Under the pieces are notes generated by a model. That model was not told the DNA's origin and did no database searches. It saw only the letters and a list, made by a program, of their open reading frames with translations. Of a stretch of DNA of 43,374 bases, positions 23,152 through 32,110 are shown piece by piece. The stretch covers positions 1-43,374 of the forward strand of contig DAOTWY010000023.1 of assembly GCA_034435635.1 (NCBI GenBank), given 5' to 3'. Numbering within the stretch: the first letter of the stretch is position 1; each line of letters begins with the position of its first letter. The translations under genes and the position numbers were made by a program. The DNA is from DAOTWY01 sp003696565 (GTDB lineage: Bacteria; Chloroflexota; Anaerolineae; Aggregatilineales; Phototrophicaceae).

Positions 23152-24342
23152 ATGCCGAATTGGGAGTCGTTTCAGGCATTTTTGCAAGATGCACAGGCAG
23201 CCTCACCCGATAATCGCCAGAGCCTAGTTGATGATTTACTGCGTGAACGGTTAGATTGGCCCTGGATACAAGGGGATAAAGCCACTTTTATTTATGTGGG
23301 TATGGGGACAAAACGAGTCGCCTTGAATCTTGATACGATCAAAGCAGACCCACCATTTGCACCATTTGAGCATTTAGAAGGCACAAGCCTTTGGTATTTA
23401 ACACGCCGGTTTGAAACAGACGATCTGTTAGATTATCTTTTAGCAGTTAATGACCCCATGACCCCCCTCGCACAAGAGCGTAATGTGGTGGAACGAATCA
23501 GTCGCTATTGGCGGATTGACCCGTTAAACCCACTCAAAATCAATACCGCCCAAATGACGGTTTCTGTTTTAAGAATGCCAAACGCGCGTCCATTCCCTGA
23601 TTGGACAAAGTTTACACGTGTCCCCCGTGGAAAGATCATTGAACACACCATCAACAGCGCACAACTTGGGTTTACTGGGCGCAAGTTATGGGTCTATACC
23701 CCACCAGATTACAACAACACGCCACGTATGACCTACCCCCTGTTGATGATGCAAGATGGGCAGTGGGCAGTAGGTCCGTTACAAATGCCCGCTATTGCAG
23801 ACGCACTCATCAAACATGGGCGATTACAGCCAATAGTCATCGCGATGATACAAAGTGGTGATCAAAAAGAGCGTATCAAAACATTTGTAAGCAATGATAA
23901 ACATTACGCATTTTTATTGACGGAATTATTACCCTTTTTGCAAACCCAGTACCGGATTGATTCAACCAATTTAGGTGTTGGAGGGGTTGCAGTTGGTGCA
24001 GTGGGTGCTATTCATGCTGCGCTGAAGAACCCGGCGGTTTTCAGCCATTTGATGATGATCTCACCACCGCTTGGCAAAGGAATCGCACAAGAGAAATTGC
24101 GCGAATATGCTGGACGGTTTGAACGTGCGCCAATTTTGCCGCAGCGCATCTTCCAATCCGTTGGGCGATATGAAGCCCGATCACGATTCTACTTACCAGC
24201 ACAGGTATTGAATCAGATTTTGAGTCGCCGCCAGGACATTGCCTATCAGTATGCAGAAATTGGCAGCGGTCACGGTTTGGTTGGCTTCCGTAGTATCTTG
24301 CCGGAAGCGTTAGCTTGGGTGTTTCCAGGTGAATCTAGCTAA
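23152..24342 (+). CDS. Esterase-fold protein (enterochelin-esterase/PF00756-like) lacking the catalytic serine
   Basis: The 396-residue cytoplasmic protein (no signal peptide) has an N-terminal domain of about 150 residues like that of Fes-type esterases. An alpha/beta-hydrolase domain follows: LWVYTPPDYNN, YPLLMMQDGQWAV, PIVIAMIQSGDQKERIK and ELLPFLQTQYRID. The nucleophile elbow, normally GxSxGG, reads GGVAVGAVGA around residue 280, with Ala in place of Ser. A histidine corresponding to the catalytic one remains in GSGHGLVGFRSILPEAL. It may be an inactive binding protein. AGGGAG stands about nine bases before ATG 23152. The gene is convergent with the EEP gene, 3 nt away. Confidence 0.88.
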   Translation: MPNWESFQAFLQDAQAASPDNRQSLVDDLLRERLDWPWIQGDKATFIYVGMGTKRVALNLDTIKADPPFAPFEHLEGTSLWYLTRRFETDDLLDYLLAVNDPMTPLAQERNVVERISRYWRIDPLNPLKINTAQMTVSVLRMPNARPFPDWTKFTRVPRGKIIEHTINSAQLGFTGRKLWVYTPPDYNNTPRMTYPLLMMQDGQWAVGPLQMPAIADALIKHGRLQPIVIAMIQSGDQKERIKTFVSNDKHYAFLLTELLPFLQTQYRIDSTNLGVGGVAVGAVGAIHAALKNPAVFSHLMMISPPLGKGIAQEKLREYAGRFERAPILPQRIFQSVGRYEARSRFYLPAQVLNQILSRRQDIAYQYAEIGSGHGLVGFRSILPEALAWVFPGESS

Positions 24343-24345
24343 TTG

Positions 24346-25308
24346 TTATTGTTCTAAAGCCAATGATACGATTAACGGGCGGTGATCTGAGCCGCCCCCC
24401 TTTTGCCCAACACGAGCTGAAAATGCCCGAAATGGCGCACGATAAAACAGATAATCAATGCGTAGTAACGGGATTCCACGTAGGAAATAAGTATAACCAA
24501 TGCCTTGCCCCGCTATATGATAAGCATCCTCAAATTGAGCCGTGATGTCCCTATAAGGATCAGCTAAATCTGTCATGTTAAAATCTCCAACAAGTAGTAC
24601 CGGATGTTCTTCCAGTGCAATACGTGCCAGAATATCCGCAATCTCTCTATTGCGTCCGTTAAACCCACCAGATGATATTGGAGTCATAGGATGCACATTA
24701 TAGACCACAAGATCACGCCCATTCCAATCAATCATAACACGCTGCTGCTGTAACACCGTGCGCCACACAACTTCATCGGTGATGGGATATTTACTCAATA
24801 TCCCAATGCCAGGGATGCCACCCGGATAAATAACTTGATAAGGATAGAGTGCGGTCAGATGTGACTGAATAGCATCGGCTGCTTGAATCGACACCTCTTG
24901 CAAGGCAATGATGTCTGCCTCACTTTCACGCAGGATAGCTATAACATCCGTGAAGTCTCGGTTATGTGCTAGTAAGTTAAAGGTCATGATACGCAGTTGT
25001 GGCGCATTTTGTGGTGGTGGTTCAATCGTTTTTGGTAACAAATGTGGTAAAAAAGCTACAGCAAAAAAGATCACTGGCGGGATGAGCAAAAGGCTCAGCC
25101 CCCAACGGCGTACAAACAACGTAACAGGAAGCAAGACCAACGCTGGTAAAATCGTGATATGCAAAATTGAATTAATGAATGCAACTAGCGCGGTTTCTTC
25201 GTTAAAGATAGTACGCAGAATAATTGAGCCAGTGACGGTTATGGCATATGAACCAACCAAGACATATAACGCGCTCCACAATGCCAACAAAAACGGATGT
25301 TTTTTCAT
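24346..25308 (-). CDS. Membrane-anchored endonuclease/exonuclease/phosphatase (EEP) family protein
   Basis: The 320-residue product has three N-terminal hydrophobic spans (about 1-90) followed by an EEP domain. The metal and catalytic motifs are present: MTFNLLAHN, ADIIALQEVS (Glu), VVYNVHP, LLVGDFNMTD (Asp, Asn), RIDYLFYR and GGGSDHRPLI (Asp, His). Relatives hydrolyse phosphodiester bonds in nucleic acids, phospholipids or inositol phosphates. With the catalytic domain next to membrane spans, a lipid or extracellular substrate is possible (inference). A TTG at 25326 would overlap the acetyltransferase gene; ATG 25308, two bases after its stop, is preferred. The two genes are likely co-transcribed. 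Confidence 0.9.
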   Translation of the reverse strand: MKKHPFLLALWSALYVLVGSYAITVTGSIILRTIFNEETALVAFINSILHITILPALVLLPVTLFVRRWGLSLLLIPPVIFFAVAFLPHLLPKTIEPPPQNAPQLRIMTFNLLAHNRDFTDVIAILRESEADIIALQEVSIQAADAIQSHLTALYPYQVIYPGGIPGIGILSKYPITDEVVWRTVLQQQRVMIDWNGRDLVVYNVHPMTPISSGGFNGRNREIADILARIALEEHPVLLVGDFNMTDLADPYRDITAQFEDAYHIAGQGIGYTYFLRGIPLLRIDYLFYRAPFRAFSARVGQKGGGSDHRPLIVSLALEQ

Positions 25309-25310
25309 CG

Positions 25311-26405
25311 TTATGACCAATCCCAAGGAGCAATCATCGCCATGCGCGGCGGAAATAAAGCTTGAAGCAATTCAATACCATCTGCATGTAAGTTCGCCCG
25401 AATTCCCAAAGCCATAATATTAATTGCCCCAAACATCAGGCGAATAAAATCCGCATGTGCCAAATAGCACTGTGTGGTTGGGCGGTTCATCAAGCCGATC
25501 ATCACACGATCCGCCTTGGGCTGAAAAATCAACTGCTGCGTGTTAATTCCAGCCGAGTTACCCTGTGCAACAAGTTCCGGTAATAGTGCCTCACCGATTT
25601 CTTGTGTATCAATCAGCCGCGCCATCCATCCACCAATGACAGCATACTCCGCGCTGATGGTGATATTTAATAAATCCCGTGCGAACAACACAATCGCATC
25701 ATCTGGCGGGATGATCCAGCGGATCGTTTCTGTTTGGCTTTCCCTAGCTAGCTGCGAGATAATGCTTTGAGCAGCATCTGGCGTATCTGCCAAGATTTCT
25801 TGCCCAATGACGTACCCCTGCACTATGTCATCGTTTGACACTGCCACACGCATATCTTGCTGCTGATGCTCAAAACGCCAAATCCATTCCATTGGGGTAC
25901 GCTCAAACGCCACCCGATGCCCCCAATGCCGTTGATAAAGTGCCGCCATTTGAGGCAAATGCCCGCGGCGAACCGAAATCAATTGTAATGGCATCGGCAG
26001 GGTTACAGCATCCTCACGGGCAAACGTCATTACATAACGCGGTAACACAGAGCTAAAGCCAAAACGTGCAAAATATTGCGGCGTGGTATCGTTCAATAAA
26101 GCCAAATGCACCCCACGCTCCACCATATACATCAGCATATCACGCACAATCATCGCGGCGTAGCCTCGATTACGGTATCGGCGTGAGGTGTATAGGTCTG
26201 TAATCATCGCCACTTTAAGACGAACACGCCCGTAATTGAGTGTATAAGGTTGCATCAACGCACGACTGACAACCCGTACACCAATCATCCCAACCCGCAC
26301 CATGCTGGAATCAAAATTGGGCTTGGTGAGCAAATGTGCCAAGCCCATAGATTGCAGTTCATCGTTTTGTGCTGACCTCAGGGTAAATTTGTCAGTATTA
26401 CTCAT
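25311..26405 (-). CDS. GNAT-family acetyltransferase (Eis-like)
   Basis: The 364-residue protein carries a GNAT domain at about 35-150. The core motif LKVAMITDLYTSRRYRNRGY followed by AAMIVRDML includes the acetyl-CoA pyrophosphate loop R-x-R-G-Y-A, with GVHLALLNDTTPQYFARFGF as motif B. A second GNAT-like unit and a C-terminal segment (about 250-360, containing RVMIGLMNRPTTQCYLAHAD) agree with the layout of Eis-like N-acetyltransferases. The substrate is unknown; Eis relatives act on amines and aminoglycosides, but there is no resistance context here. It precedes the EEP-family gene by 2 nt. Confidence 0.88.
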   Translation of the reverse strand: MSNTDKFTLRSAQNDELQSMGLAHLLTKPNFDSSMVRVGMIGVRVVSRALMQPYTLNYGRVRLKVAMITDLYTSRRYRNRGYAAMIVRDMLMYMVERGVHLALLNDTTPQYFARFGFSSVLPRYVMTFAREDAVTLPMPLQLISVRRGHLPQMAALYQRHWGHRVAFERTPMEWIWRFEHQQQDMRVAVSNDDIVQGYVIGQEILADTPDAAQSIISQLARESQTETIRWIIPPDDAIVLFARDLLNITISAEYAVIGGWMARLIDTQEIGEALLPELVAQGNSAGINTQQLIFQPKADRVMIGLMNRPTTQCYLAHADFIRLMFGAINIMALGIRANLHADGIELLQALFPPRMAMIAPWDWS

Positions 26406-26491
26406 TTTCTATCAGCCAATTACGTGCTGAAGAGCAAATTATACCCCTGTATTGTCGTCAAATTCAACGCGATGTGACAGGATTGTATGGT

Positions 26492-28486
26492 TTATTTGCT
26501 TTCCACATCAGCAAATTCTGCATCTTCAATACCACCATCGCCATCATCCGCTGAGAAATCAGGGGTTGACTCCGGTTCTGGAATAGAAATCGCTTGTTGG
26601 AAATCCAGTTCATCCACACTAGAGCCAGTGGCGGCTTGCATCAGCAAGGTCAGGCGTTGTGCCATAGCTGCCGGATCAGGATGGATACCATCTTGTAACA
26701 GAGCAGTTTCAAACACTTGCTCAATCACAGCATCAACCAGTGCGTTATGTCCCGCTTGAATCTGATTCACGAGATTATGAATCAACGGGTGGCGCGGGTT
26801 GATTTCCAATGTTTTAATCGGCAATTGGTAATCTTTATCTAACAGGCGATTAATGCGGAACATGTTACGCGCTGCACCTGTTTCATCGCTGACTAGGCGC
26901 GCAGGGCTACCAGTGAGGGATTTACCAGCTCGTACATCTTTGACACGCGCCCCTAAAACCGCCTTAAACCGTGTGATAACAGTTTCAAACGTCTCTTCCT
27001 GAACGGGTTCAGGTTGTTCTGTCTCTTGCTCAGTGGACTGCCCGATGTTACTCAGATCAATATCAGCCTCATCGACGCTACGCAAAGCATGCCCCTGGAA
27101 TTCGGTCAAGCCCATCAACATGGCGGCATCAATTGGATCAGTGAAATACAAGACCTCAATACCACGCTGACGGAAGGCATCTAGATGTGGGCTACGGCGC
27201 GCGCTGTGTGGATCATCCGCCAAGATATAATAAATATCCTGCTGATTTTCCACCATACGATCCACATAGTCTTGGAGCGTCCAGAAATCATCTAAGCTAT
27301 CGGTATGGGTGCTGTTGAAGAACAACAGCGGAATAATATCATCCTTATCTTGCGGGACAACCACCACACCTTGCTTGATAAAGCGGCTGAACTCTTTGAA
27401 AATCTTGAGGTATTTATCCTTATTTTTACGCGCCATGCGCCCAAGTTCGTTCAGAACTTTGCGTGTAATCGCGTTGCTGAGGTTCGCCATGACACGGTTT
27501 GCCTGCACTGTTTCGCGGCTGACGTTTAGCGGCAGGTCTTCAGTATCTACTACACCCTGAATAAACTGCAAATATTCCGGCAAGATGTCCTTGCAATATT
27601 CTTGGATCAAAACTTTACGGGCATAAAGCTTCAGCCCTGGTTCCTTGCGCAAGCTGAACATATTCGGCTCGCTACTAGCCGGGAAATAAAGCAACGCATA
27701 GAACTGAAGCGGCGTATCGGCACGCATGTGAATACGATGGAGTGGTTCTTGGAAGTCCATCGTCATCATCTTATAGAAGTCGTTGTATTCTTTATCCTCA
27801 ATTTCACTTGATGACCGCCGCCAGATAGCTTGCTGTTTGTTGGTCGGTGTCTCATCATCGCCAACATAAATTGGAAAAGCAATGTAATCCGAATGCCGCC
27901 GGATAATCTCTTTAATACGATAAGGCTTAAGGAATTCCTTATCCTCTTCCTTAAGGTGGAGGATCACATCTGTCCCACGCTCGGCGCGTTCTGCCGGTTC
28001 TATAACATATTCATCGCCCCCAGTGGATTCCCAAGCCATCGCTGGCGCATCCGGCAAGTGTGATTTAGAGACAACCCGCACCTTATCCGCCACCATAAAA
28101 GCAGAATAAAACCCAACACCAAACTGCCCAATGACATCCTGCGCGGTGACATTGCCTTTGGCATCTTTCATTGCCTCAATAAATGCCTTGGCACCACTGC
28201 GGGCAATAACACCGAGGTTATTTTGCATGTCTTCAGCAGTCATGCCGATACCGGTGTCGCTAATGGTGAGGGTGCCGGCTTCTTCATCCACCGTGATGCG
28301 AATTTGAAGCGGTGCATCCGGTGTTGTGACATTTGGATTAGTCAACATTTCAAACTGGACACGATTCAGCGCGTCCGACGCATTTGAAATTAATTCACGT
28401 AAGAAAATCTCACGATCACTGTATAAAGAGTGAACTAAAATATCGAGTAATTGTTTAATCTCTGCCTGAAAACGATAGGTCGTCAT
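26492..28486 (-). CDS. htpG: Chaperone protein HtpG (Hsp90)
   Basis: HtpG is the bacterial Hsp90, an ATP-driven dimeric chaperone in the cytoplasm. The 664-residue product has all signatures: LVHSLYSDREIFLRELISNA with SDALN, the ATP-lid motifs DTGIGM and GQFGVGFYSAFMVAD, the middle-domain arginine region NVSRETVQ, and the C-terminal dimerisation domain (ARLVSDETGAARNMFRI, then EINPRHPLI). The last 50 residues are acidic and less conserved. It stands alone, with no heat-shock CIRCE element seen upstream; the 226-bp intergenic stretch before the next gene shows no other clear element. Confidence 0.97.
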   Translation of the reverse strand: MTTYRFQAEIKQLLDILVHSLYSDREIFLRELISNASDALNRVQFEMLTNPNVTTPDAPLQIRITVDEEAGTLTISDTGIGMTAEDMQNNLGVIARSGAKAFIEAMKDAKGNVTAQDVIGQFGVGFYSAFMVADKVRVVSKSHLPDAPAMAWESTGGDEYVIEPAERAERGTDVILHLKEEDKEFLKPYRIKEIIRRHSDYIAFPIYVGDDETPTNKQQAIWRRSSSEIEDKEYNDFYKMMTMDFQEPLHRIHMRADTPLQFYALLYFPASSEPNMFSLRKEPGLKLYARKVLIQEYCKDILPEYLQFIQGVVDTEDLPLNVSRETVQANRVMANLSNAITRKVLNELGRMARKNKDKYLKIFKEFSRFIKQGVVVVPQDKDDIIPLLFFNSTHTDSLDDFWTLQDYVDRMVENQQDIYYILADDPHSARRSPHLDAFRQRGIEVLYFTDPIDAAMLMGLTEFQGHALRSVDEADIDLSNIGQSTEQETEQPEPVQEETFETVITRFKAVLGARVKDVRAGKSLTGSPARLVSDETGAARNMFRINRLLDKDYQLPIKTLEINPRHPLIHNLVNQIQAGHNALVDAVIEQVFETALLQDGIHPDPAAMAQRLTLLMQAATGSSVDELDFQQAISIPEPESTPDFSADDGDGGIEDAEFADVESK

Positions 28487-28712
28487 CGTTCTATCTCTCT
28501 TATCTCAACTCATCTGCCATCAACCAAAATTACTTTTAACATAGCCTTATAAGAATCAGGTAAAAACTTGGCAGAACTCACCATAAAACTTAAGCATGAT
28601 GCTCATTAACGCACGTAGGGCAGCCGTTGGGTAGTCATCAGAAAAGCGTCAGTTACCCTCAATGAAAGTGCCTTAGGATAAATACAAAAAGGGTTGATAA
28701 GGGGAAAACGCA

Positions 28713-28886
28713 ATGATGACAGATAACTATGATTTTATGCAAGTCATTTTGGGAGTTATTACTTGTGTGGGGATGTGCTTAGTTGGCGGGCTTGTTTTGG
28801 CATTAATTGTGGAACATCCAACCATCGGTATTTTGCTTGGCGGTATTTTATTGGGTGGAATTTCATACTTCATCAAAAGATTATGA
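28713..28886 (+). CDS. 57-residue membrane protein
   Basis: This short gene encodes MMTDNYDFMQVILGVITCVG followed by a span rich in Gly/Leu/Ile and a C-terminal SYFIKRL. Two hydrophobic helices (about 10-31 and 36-51) joined by the loop VEHPTIG form a hairpin. AAGGGG lies about nine bases before the first of two tandem ATGs, which supports translation. It ends 6 nt before the stop of the convergent LuxR-type gene. No family is recognised. Confidence 0.7.
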   Translation: MMTDNYDFMQVILGVITCVGMCLVGGLVLALIVEHPTIGILLGGILLGGISYFIKRL

Positions 28887-28892
28887 TACTTA

Positions 28893-29501
28893 TCATAAAA
28901 TGATTAAGCCCAACTGTGTGGCACGCACAACCGCTTCCGTCCGGCTTTGAACATTTAATTTGCTAAAAATTGCATTGATATGAAACTTAACCGTATTTGG
29001 ACTAATTCCCAGTATTTGTGCAATGGTTTTATTCGCCAATCCTTGTGCTAAATATTGCAACACTTCTAATTCACGCGGGGTTAGATGTTCTAACAGTGGT
29101 TCTACAAAAAGCTCAGTGCGTGTTATCAGTGGTTCCATTAAGGCAGGGTCAAAGACCATTAACCCCTCATTGACAGTATCCAATGCCTGAAGAATCCATA
29201 GGGCAGTCGCTTCTCGATGTAAAAGTGCATAGACCGTGCCATTCAAAACTGTCATTACTTTTAACACAGACTCTGCATCCGGCAGCAGCACAACAAGTGG
29301 CAAATCAACCAAACTCGCTAAACCATCCAGTTGCAGATCATATCCAGCATCATAAATCACGACATCCGGGCGATAGATTGACAAATCATCGGTAAGCGTT
29401 TGTGTTATCGGTATCTGCCCAATCACATCCACATGCGGATTAAGTAGCGAAGCTAACCCAGCACGTGTTAAAAGATCATCTGCAATAATAAGAACACGCA
29501 T
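28893..29501 (-). CDS. LuxR/NarL-type response regulator with atypical receiver
   Basis: The product is 202 residues from ATG 29501, which has an excellent AGGAGG eight bases upstream; the longer frame to 29612 would run into the aldolase terminator. The N-terminal receiver-like domain (1-120) keeps the acidic pair (IIADD) and an Asp at the end of strand 3 (VVIYDAG). The usual strand-5 lysine is replaced (VYALLHREAT), so phosphorylation control is doubtful. The C-terminal HTH domain (about 138-202) is typical: LTPRELEVLQYLAQGLANKT, then ISPNTVKFHINAIFSKL. No partner histidine kinase gene is near. Confidence 0.9.
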   Translation of the reverse strand: MRVLIIADDLLTRAGLASLLNPHVDVIGQIPITQTLTDDLSIYRPDVVIYDAGYDLQLDGLASLVDLPLVVLLPDAESVLKVMTVLNGTVYALLHREATALWILQALDTVNEGLMVFDPALMEPLITRTELFVEPLLEHLTPRELEVLQYLAQGLANKTIAQILGISPNTVKFHINAIFSKLNVQSRTEAVVRATQLGLIIL

Positions 29502-29572
29502 TGGTTGTTCCTCCTGCCCCACTTTAGTGGATTTCTCATAAGAATTGAATAAAAGGAGAGAACAAACCAAAT

Positions 29573-29598
29573 AAAAAACGGGCGACACACGCCGCCCG
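29573..29598 (-). terminator. Rho-independent terminator of the aldolase gene
   Basis: On the minus strand CGGGCG-GCGTGTGT-CGCCCG gives a perfect 6-bp GC stem followed by TTTTTTATTT. It begins 14 nt after the aldolase stop and lies upstream of the LuxR-type gene. Confidence 0.85.
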
Positions 29599-29612
29599 CA
29601 AGTTCTTATCAC

Positions 29613-30710
29613 TTAGGCAATGGTCACGTCTTCACACAAGTAGACATCTTGGATGGCATTGAGCAAAGCAATCCCTTCTTGCATTGGACGTTGAAACGCC
29701 TTGCGTCCAGAGATCAAGCCGGTACCACCAGCACGTTTGTTAATCACGGCTGTTTTGATGGCATCGGCAAAGTCATTTTTACCACTTGCCCCACCGGAAC
29801 TAATCAGACCGGCACGCCCCATAAAACCGTTTGCAACCTGATAACGCGCCAGATCAATCGGATGATCGGTGGTCAGTTCGGTATAAATGCGCTCATCCAA
29901 CTTACCATAAGATGAATCACCCGTGTTAAGTGCCTTATAACCGCCGTTGGTGGTGGGCAGTTTCTGCTTGAGGATGTCTGCCTGAATAGTCGCACCGAGG
30001 TGATTTGCCTGGCTACTCAGATCAGCAGCCGTTTCATAATTCACGCCGTTGATCTTGAATTGTGGATTACGCATATAGCACCAAAGCACGGTTGCCATAC
30101 CTAGCTCATGGGCATAAGCAAACGCCTCTGATACTTCAATAATTTGGCGGGTGCTTTCTGGGCTACCAAAATAAACTGTTGCCCCAACTGCCACTGCACC
30201 CATATCCCACGCTTGTTTGATCGTACCAAACATAATTTGGTCATACTTATTCGGATATGTCAGAAGCTCATTGTGGTTAATTTTGACCATGAATGGGATT
30301 TTATGAGCATATTTACGGGCTACCGCCCCCAACACACCAAATGTAGAAGCCACCGCATTGCATCCGCCTTCGATGGCAAGTTTAACAATATTCTCCGGAT
30401 CAAAATAAGCGGGATTCGGCGCAAACGAAGCCCCAGCACTGTGTTCGATCCCTTGGTCAACCGGCAAAATGGAGAGATAGCCAGTCCCAGCAAGCCGCCC
30501 ATGATTAAACATCTGTTGCAGGCTGCGCAACACCTGTGGATTACGGTCTGTTTGTGTATATACGTCATCAACGAATGATGGCGACGGTAAATATAGCGAT
30601 TCTTTTGGAATGGTTTGGCTGGTATGATTTAAAAAGTATTCTGCGTCATCACCCAGTGCTTCAGCGATTTTGTTAATATCATAAGTTGTAGTTGCTGCTG
30701 TCATAACCAT
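29613..30710 (-). CDS. fbaB: Class I fructose-bisphosphate aldolase (FbaB/DhnA type)
   Basis: This enzyme cleaves fructose-1,6-bisphosphate to dihydroxyacetone phosphate and glyceraldehyde-3-phosphate through a Schiff-base lysine. The 365-residue product matches the bacterial FbaB family: YLSILPVDQGIEHSAGASFA, AIEGGCNAVASTFGVLG, IPFMVKINHNELLTYPN, GAVAVGATVYFGSPES and the phosphate-binding stretches ISSGGASGKNDF and GLISGRKAFQRP near the C-terminus. A second ATG at 30704 sits ten bases after AAGG and could be the real start. The gene has its own terminator, so it is probably monocistronic. Confidence 0.94.
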   Translation of the reverse strand: MVMTAATTTYDINKIAEALGDDAEYFLNHTSQTIPKESLYLPSPSFVDDVYTQTDRNPQVLRSLQQMFNHGRLAGTGYLSILPVDQGIEHSAGASFAPNPAYFDPENIVKLAIEGGCNAVASTFGVLGAVARKYAHKIPFMVKINHNELLTYPNKYDQIMFGTIKQAWDMGAVAVGATVYFGSPESTRQIIEVSEAFAYAHELGMATVLWCYMRNPQFKINGVNYETAADLSSQANHLGATIQADILKQKLPTTNGGYKALNTGDSSYGKLDERIYTELTTDHPIDLARYQVANGFMGRAGLISSGGASGKNDFADAIKTAVINKRAGGTGLISGRKAFQRPMQEGIALLNAIQDVYLCEDVTIA

Positions 30711-30838
30711 GTGACCTTGTCCCTTTCACAATTTGCAACGACATGAGTATAACACGAAAAGATAAAGCCTCTAGTGTTATCCATCACATACCTGGATGAT
30801 GATTTACAGCATGCCATTTGGATACATTAACCAAAATG

Positions 30839-32110
30839 CTATTCAATGGACAAGCCAACGATAATCGCACCAGCCGGAAATTGAATACCTATATGCTCGT
30901 CTTGAATGGGCGTTAACAAATTGATGTTCAAAATCAAACGGGTATTAATCGTCAAATAAAGCCATGTATCAATCACCGTCAGTTGAACCTGGGTTAATTC
31001 GTCATTTTCCAAATTAAGAGTTTCATCCGCCAGCCGTACTCCCCCTTGGTAAAGCTGAACAGCTTGGAGAGCGGATTCAGTGTAAACCAGATAAACCAAT
31101 GTGTTTGAATTAACCTGAAAAATATAGTTCCCCGTTGCCAACGGCATAAACACCACACGTAGGGTAAAGTCACCACTAACAGGTGCGGTGATTGTGGCGT
31201 TATCTACCTGGGCGACCAGTGCATCCTGGGCATTTATGCGCCAATTGGCTGCGTTATCTAATGTCCACAGGTCACTATTGATAATATCCGCCACGCCATC
31301 ATTAAAAAAAACTGGCGAGTTTGGCGTACCGTTGTTGTTATCGCCACCAAGGTCACCACCACTACCAGCTAAGGCAACCGCAGTGGCATCACGGCTTAAA
31401 GCAGCTTGCGTTCCACGAAAATCAAGCTCAACTTGAGTCGCTTGGGCATCCACCGCCTGACGAGTAGCCTCAAAATCTAATGCGGCTTGTGTACCCAAGG
31501 TTGTATTGCGAAAAGACTCCGCCGTTTGGGTCGCGTAAATACTGACGGCTGTCTGTGTTTCTTGTTGGGCTATACCACTTTCCCGTGCATCCAAGGTTTG
31601 CTGCTGTAACTGAATCGCAGCCTGTGTATTAGCGAACCACACCCCAGCCTGAGTTGCCACCTCTGCCACATATTGCCGGGTCGCCTGGGCTTCAATAGCA
31701 ATAGCGGTTGCGTTAATTTGTGCAATAAGCAGTTCGTTTTCTAACGTCGCTTGGATCACGATATTGCTATAGGCACTATCGACATTTGCCTGTTGTGTTG
31801 CCATCAATTGCGTTGCTGTACCATAAATATCCATGGCACTTTGTGTCATTGTTAAAACAACTTCTGTCTCTCTCTGTTGTAGCGTTTGTTCAATCTCAAA
31901 ATTTCGCACCGCCAACAAATCAACAGCCGTGGCTGTGCGTGCAGCCGCTAGGCGAGTGGGATATTGAGCAGTAGTCGTGGATGTCAGGTCTGCGCTACGG
32001 ATTAAGCCAACACGCTCTGGTTGAAGCAGAATCAGCGCAATCAAGCCTGCACAAAAAATCACCAATGCCACAATAAAACCAAGCCATAATCGTAACAATG
32101 AGCTTCTCAT
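30839..32110 (-). CDS. Membrane-anchored protein with nonapeptide repeats and lectin-like C-terminal domain
   Basis: The 423-residue protein has an N-terminal anchor (about 8-29, LWLGFIVALVIFCAGLIALI). A Thr/Gln/Ala-rich, probably helical region follows (about 40-245) with nine-residue repeats at 207-247: TQAALDFEA, TRQAVDAQA, TQVELDFRG, TQAALSRDA, TAVAL. The C-terminal beta domain (about 265-423) starts FFNDGVADIINSDLWTLDNA and resembles concanavalin-like sandwich domains (inference). It is a paralogue of the upstream gene and starts within its stop (ATGA). The third gene of the GT4 operon, it is likely a surface protein displayed on a helical stalk. Confidence 0.85.
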   Translation of the reverse strand: MRSSLLRLWLGFIVALVIFCAGLIALILLQPERVGLIRSADLTSTTTAQYPTRLAAARTATAVDLLAVRNFEIEQTLQQRETEVVLTMTQSAMDIYGTATQLMATQQANVDSAYSNIVIQATLENELLIAQINATAIAIEAQATRQYVAEVATQAGVWFANTQAAIQLQQQTLDARESGIAQQETQTAVSIYATQTAESFRNTTLGTQAALDFEATRQAVDAQATQVELDFRGTQAALSRDATAVALAGSGGDLGGDNNNGTPNSPVFFNDGVADIINSDLWTLDNAANWRINAQDALVAQVDNATITAPVSGDFTLRVVFMPLATGNYIFQVNSNTLVYLVYTESALQAVQLYQGGVRLADETLNLENDELTQVQLTVIDTWLYLTINTRLILNINLLTPIQDEHIGIQFPAGAIIVGLSIE

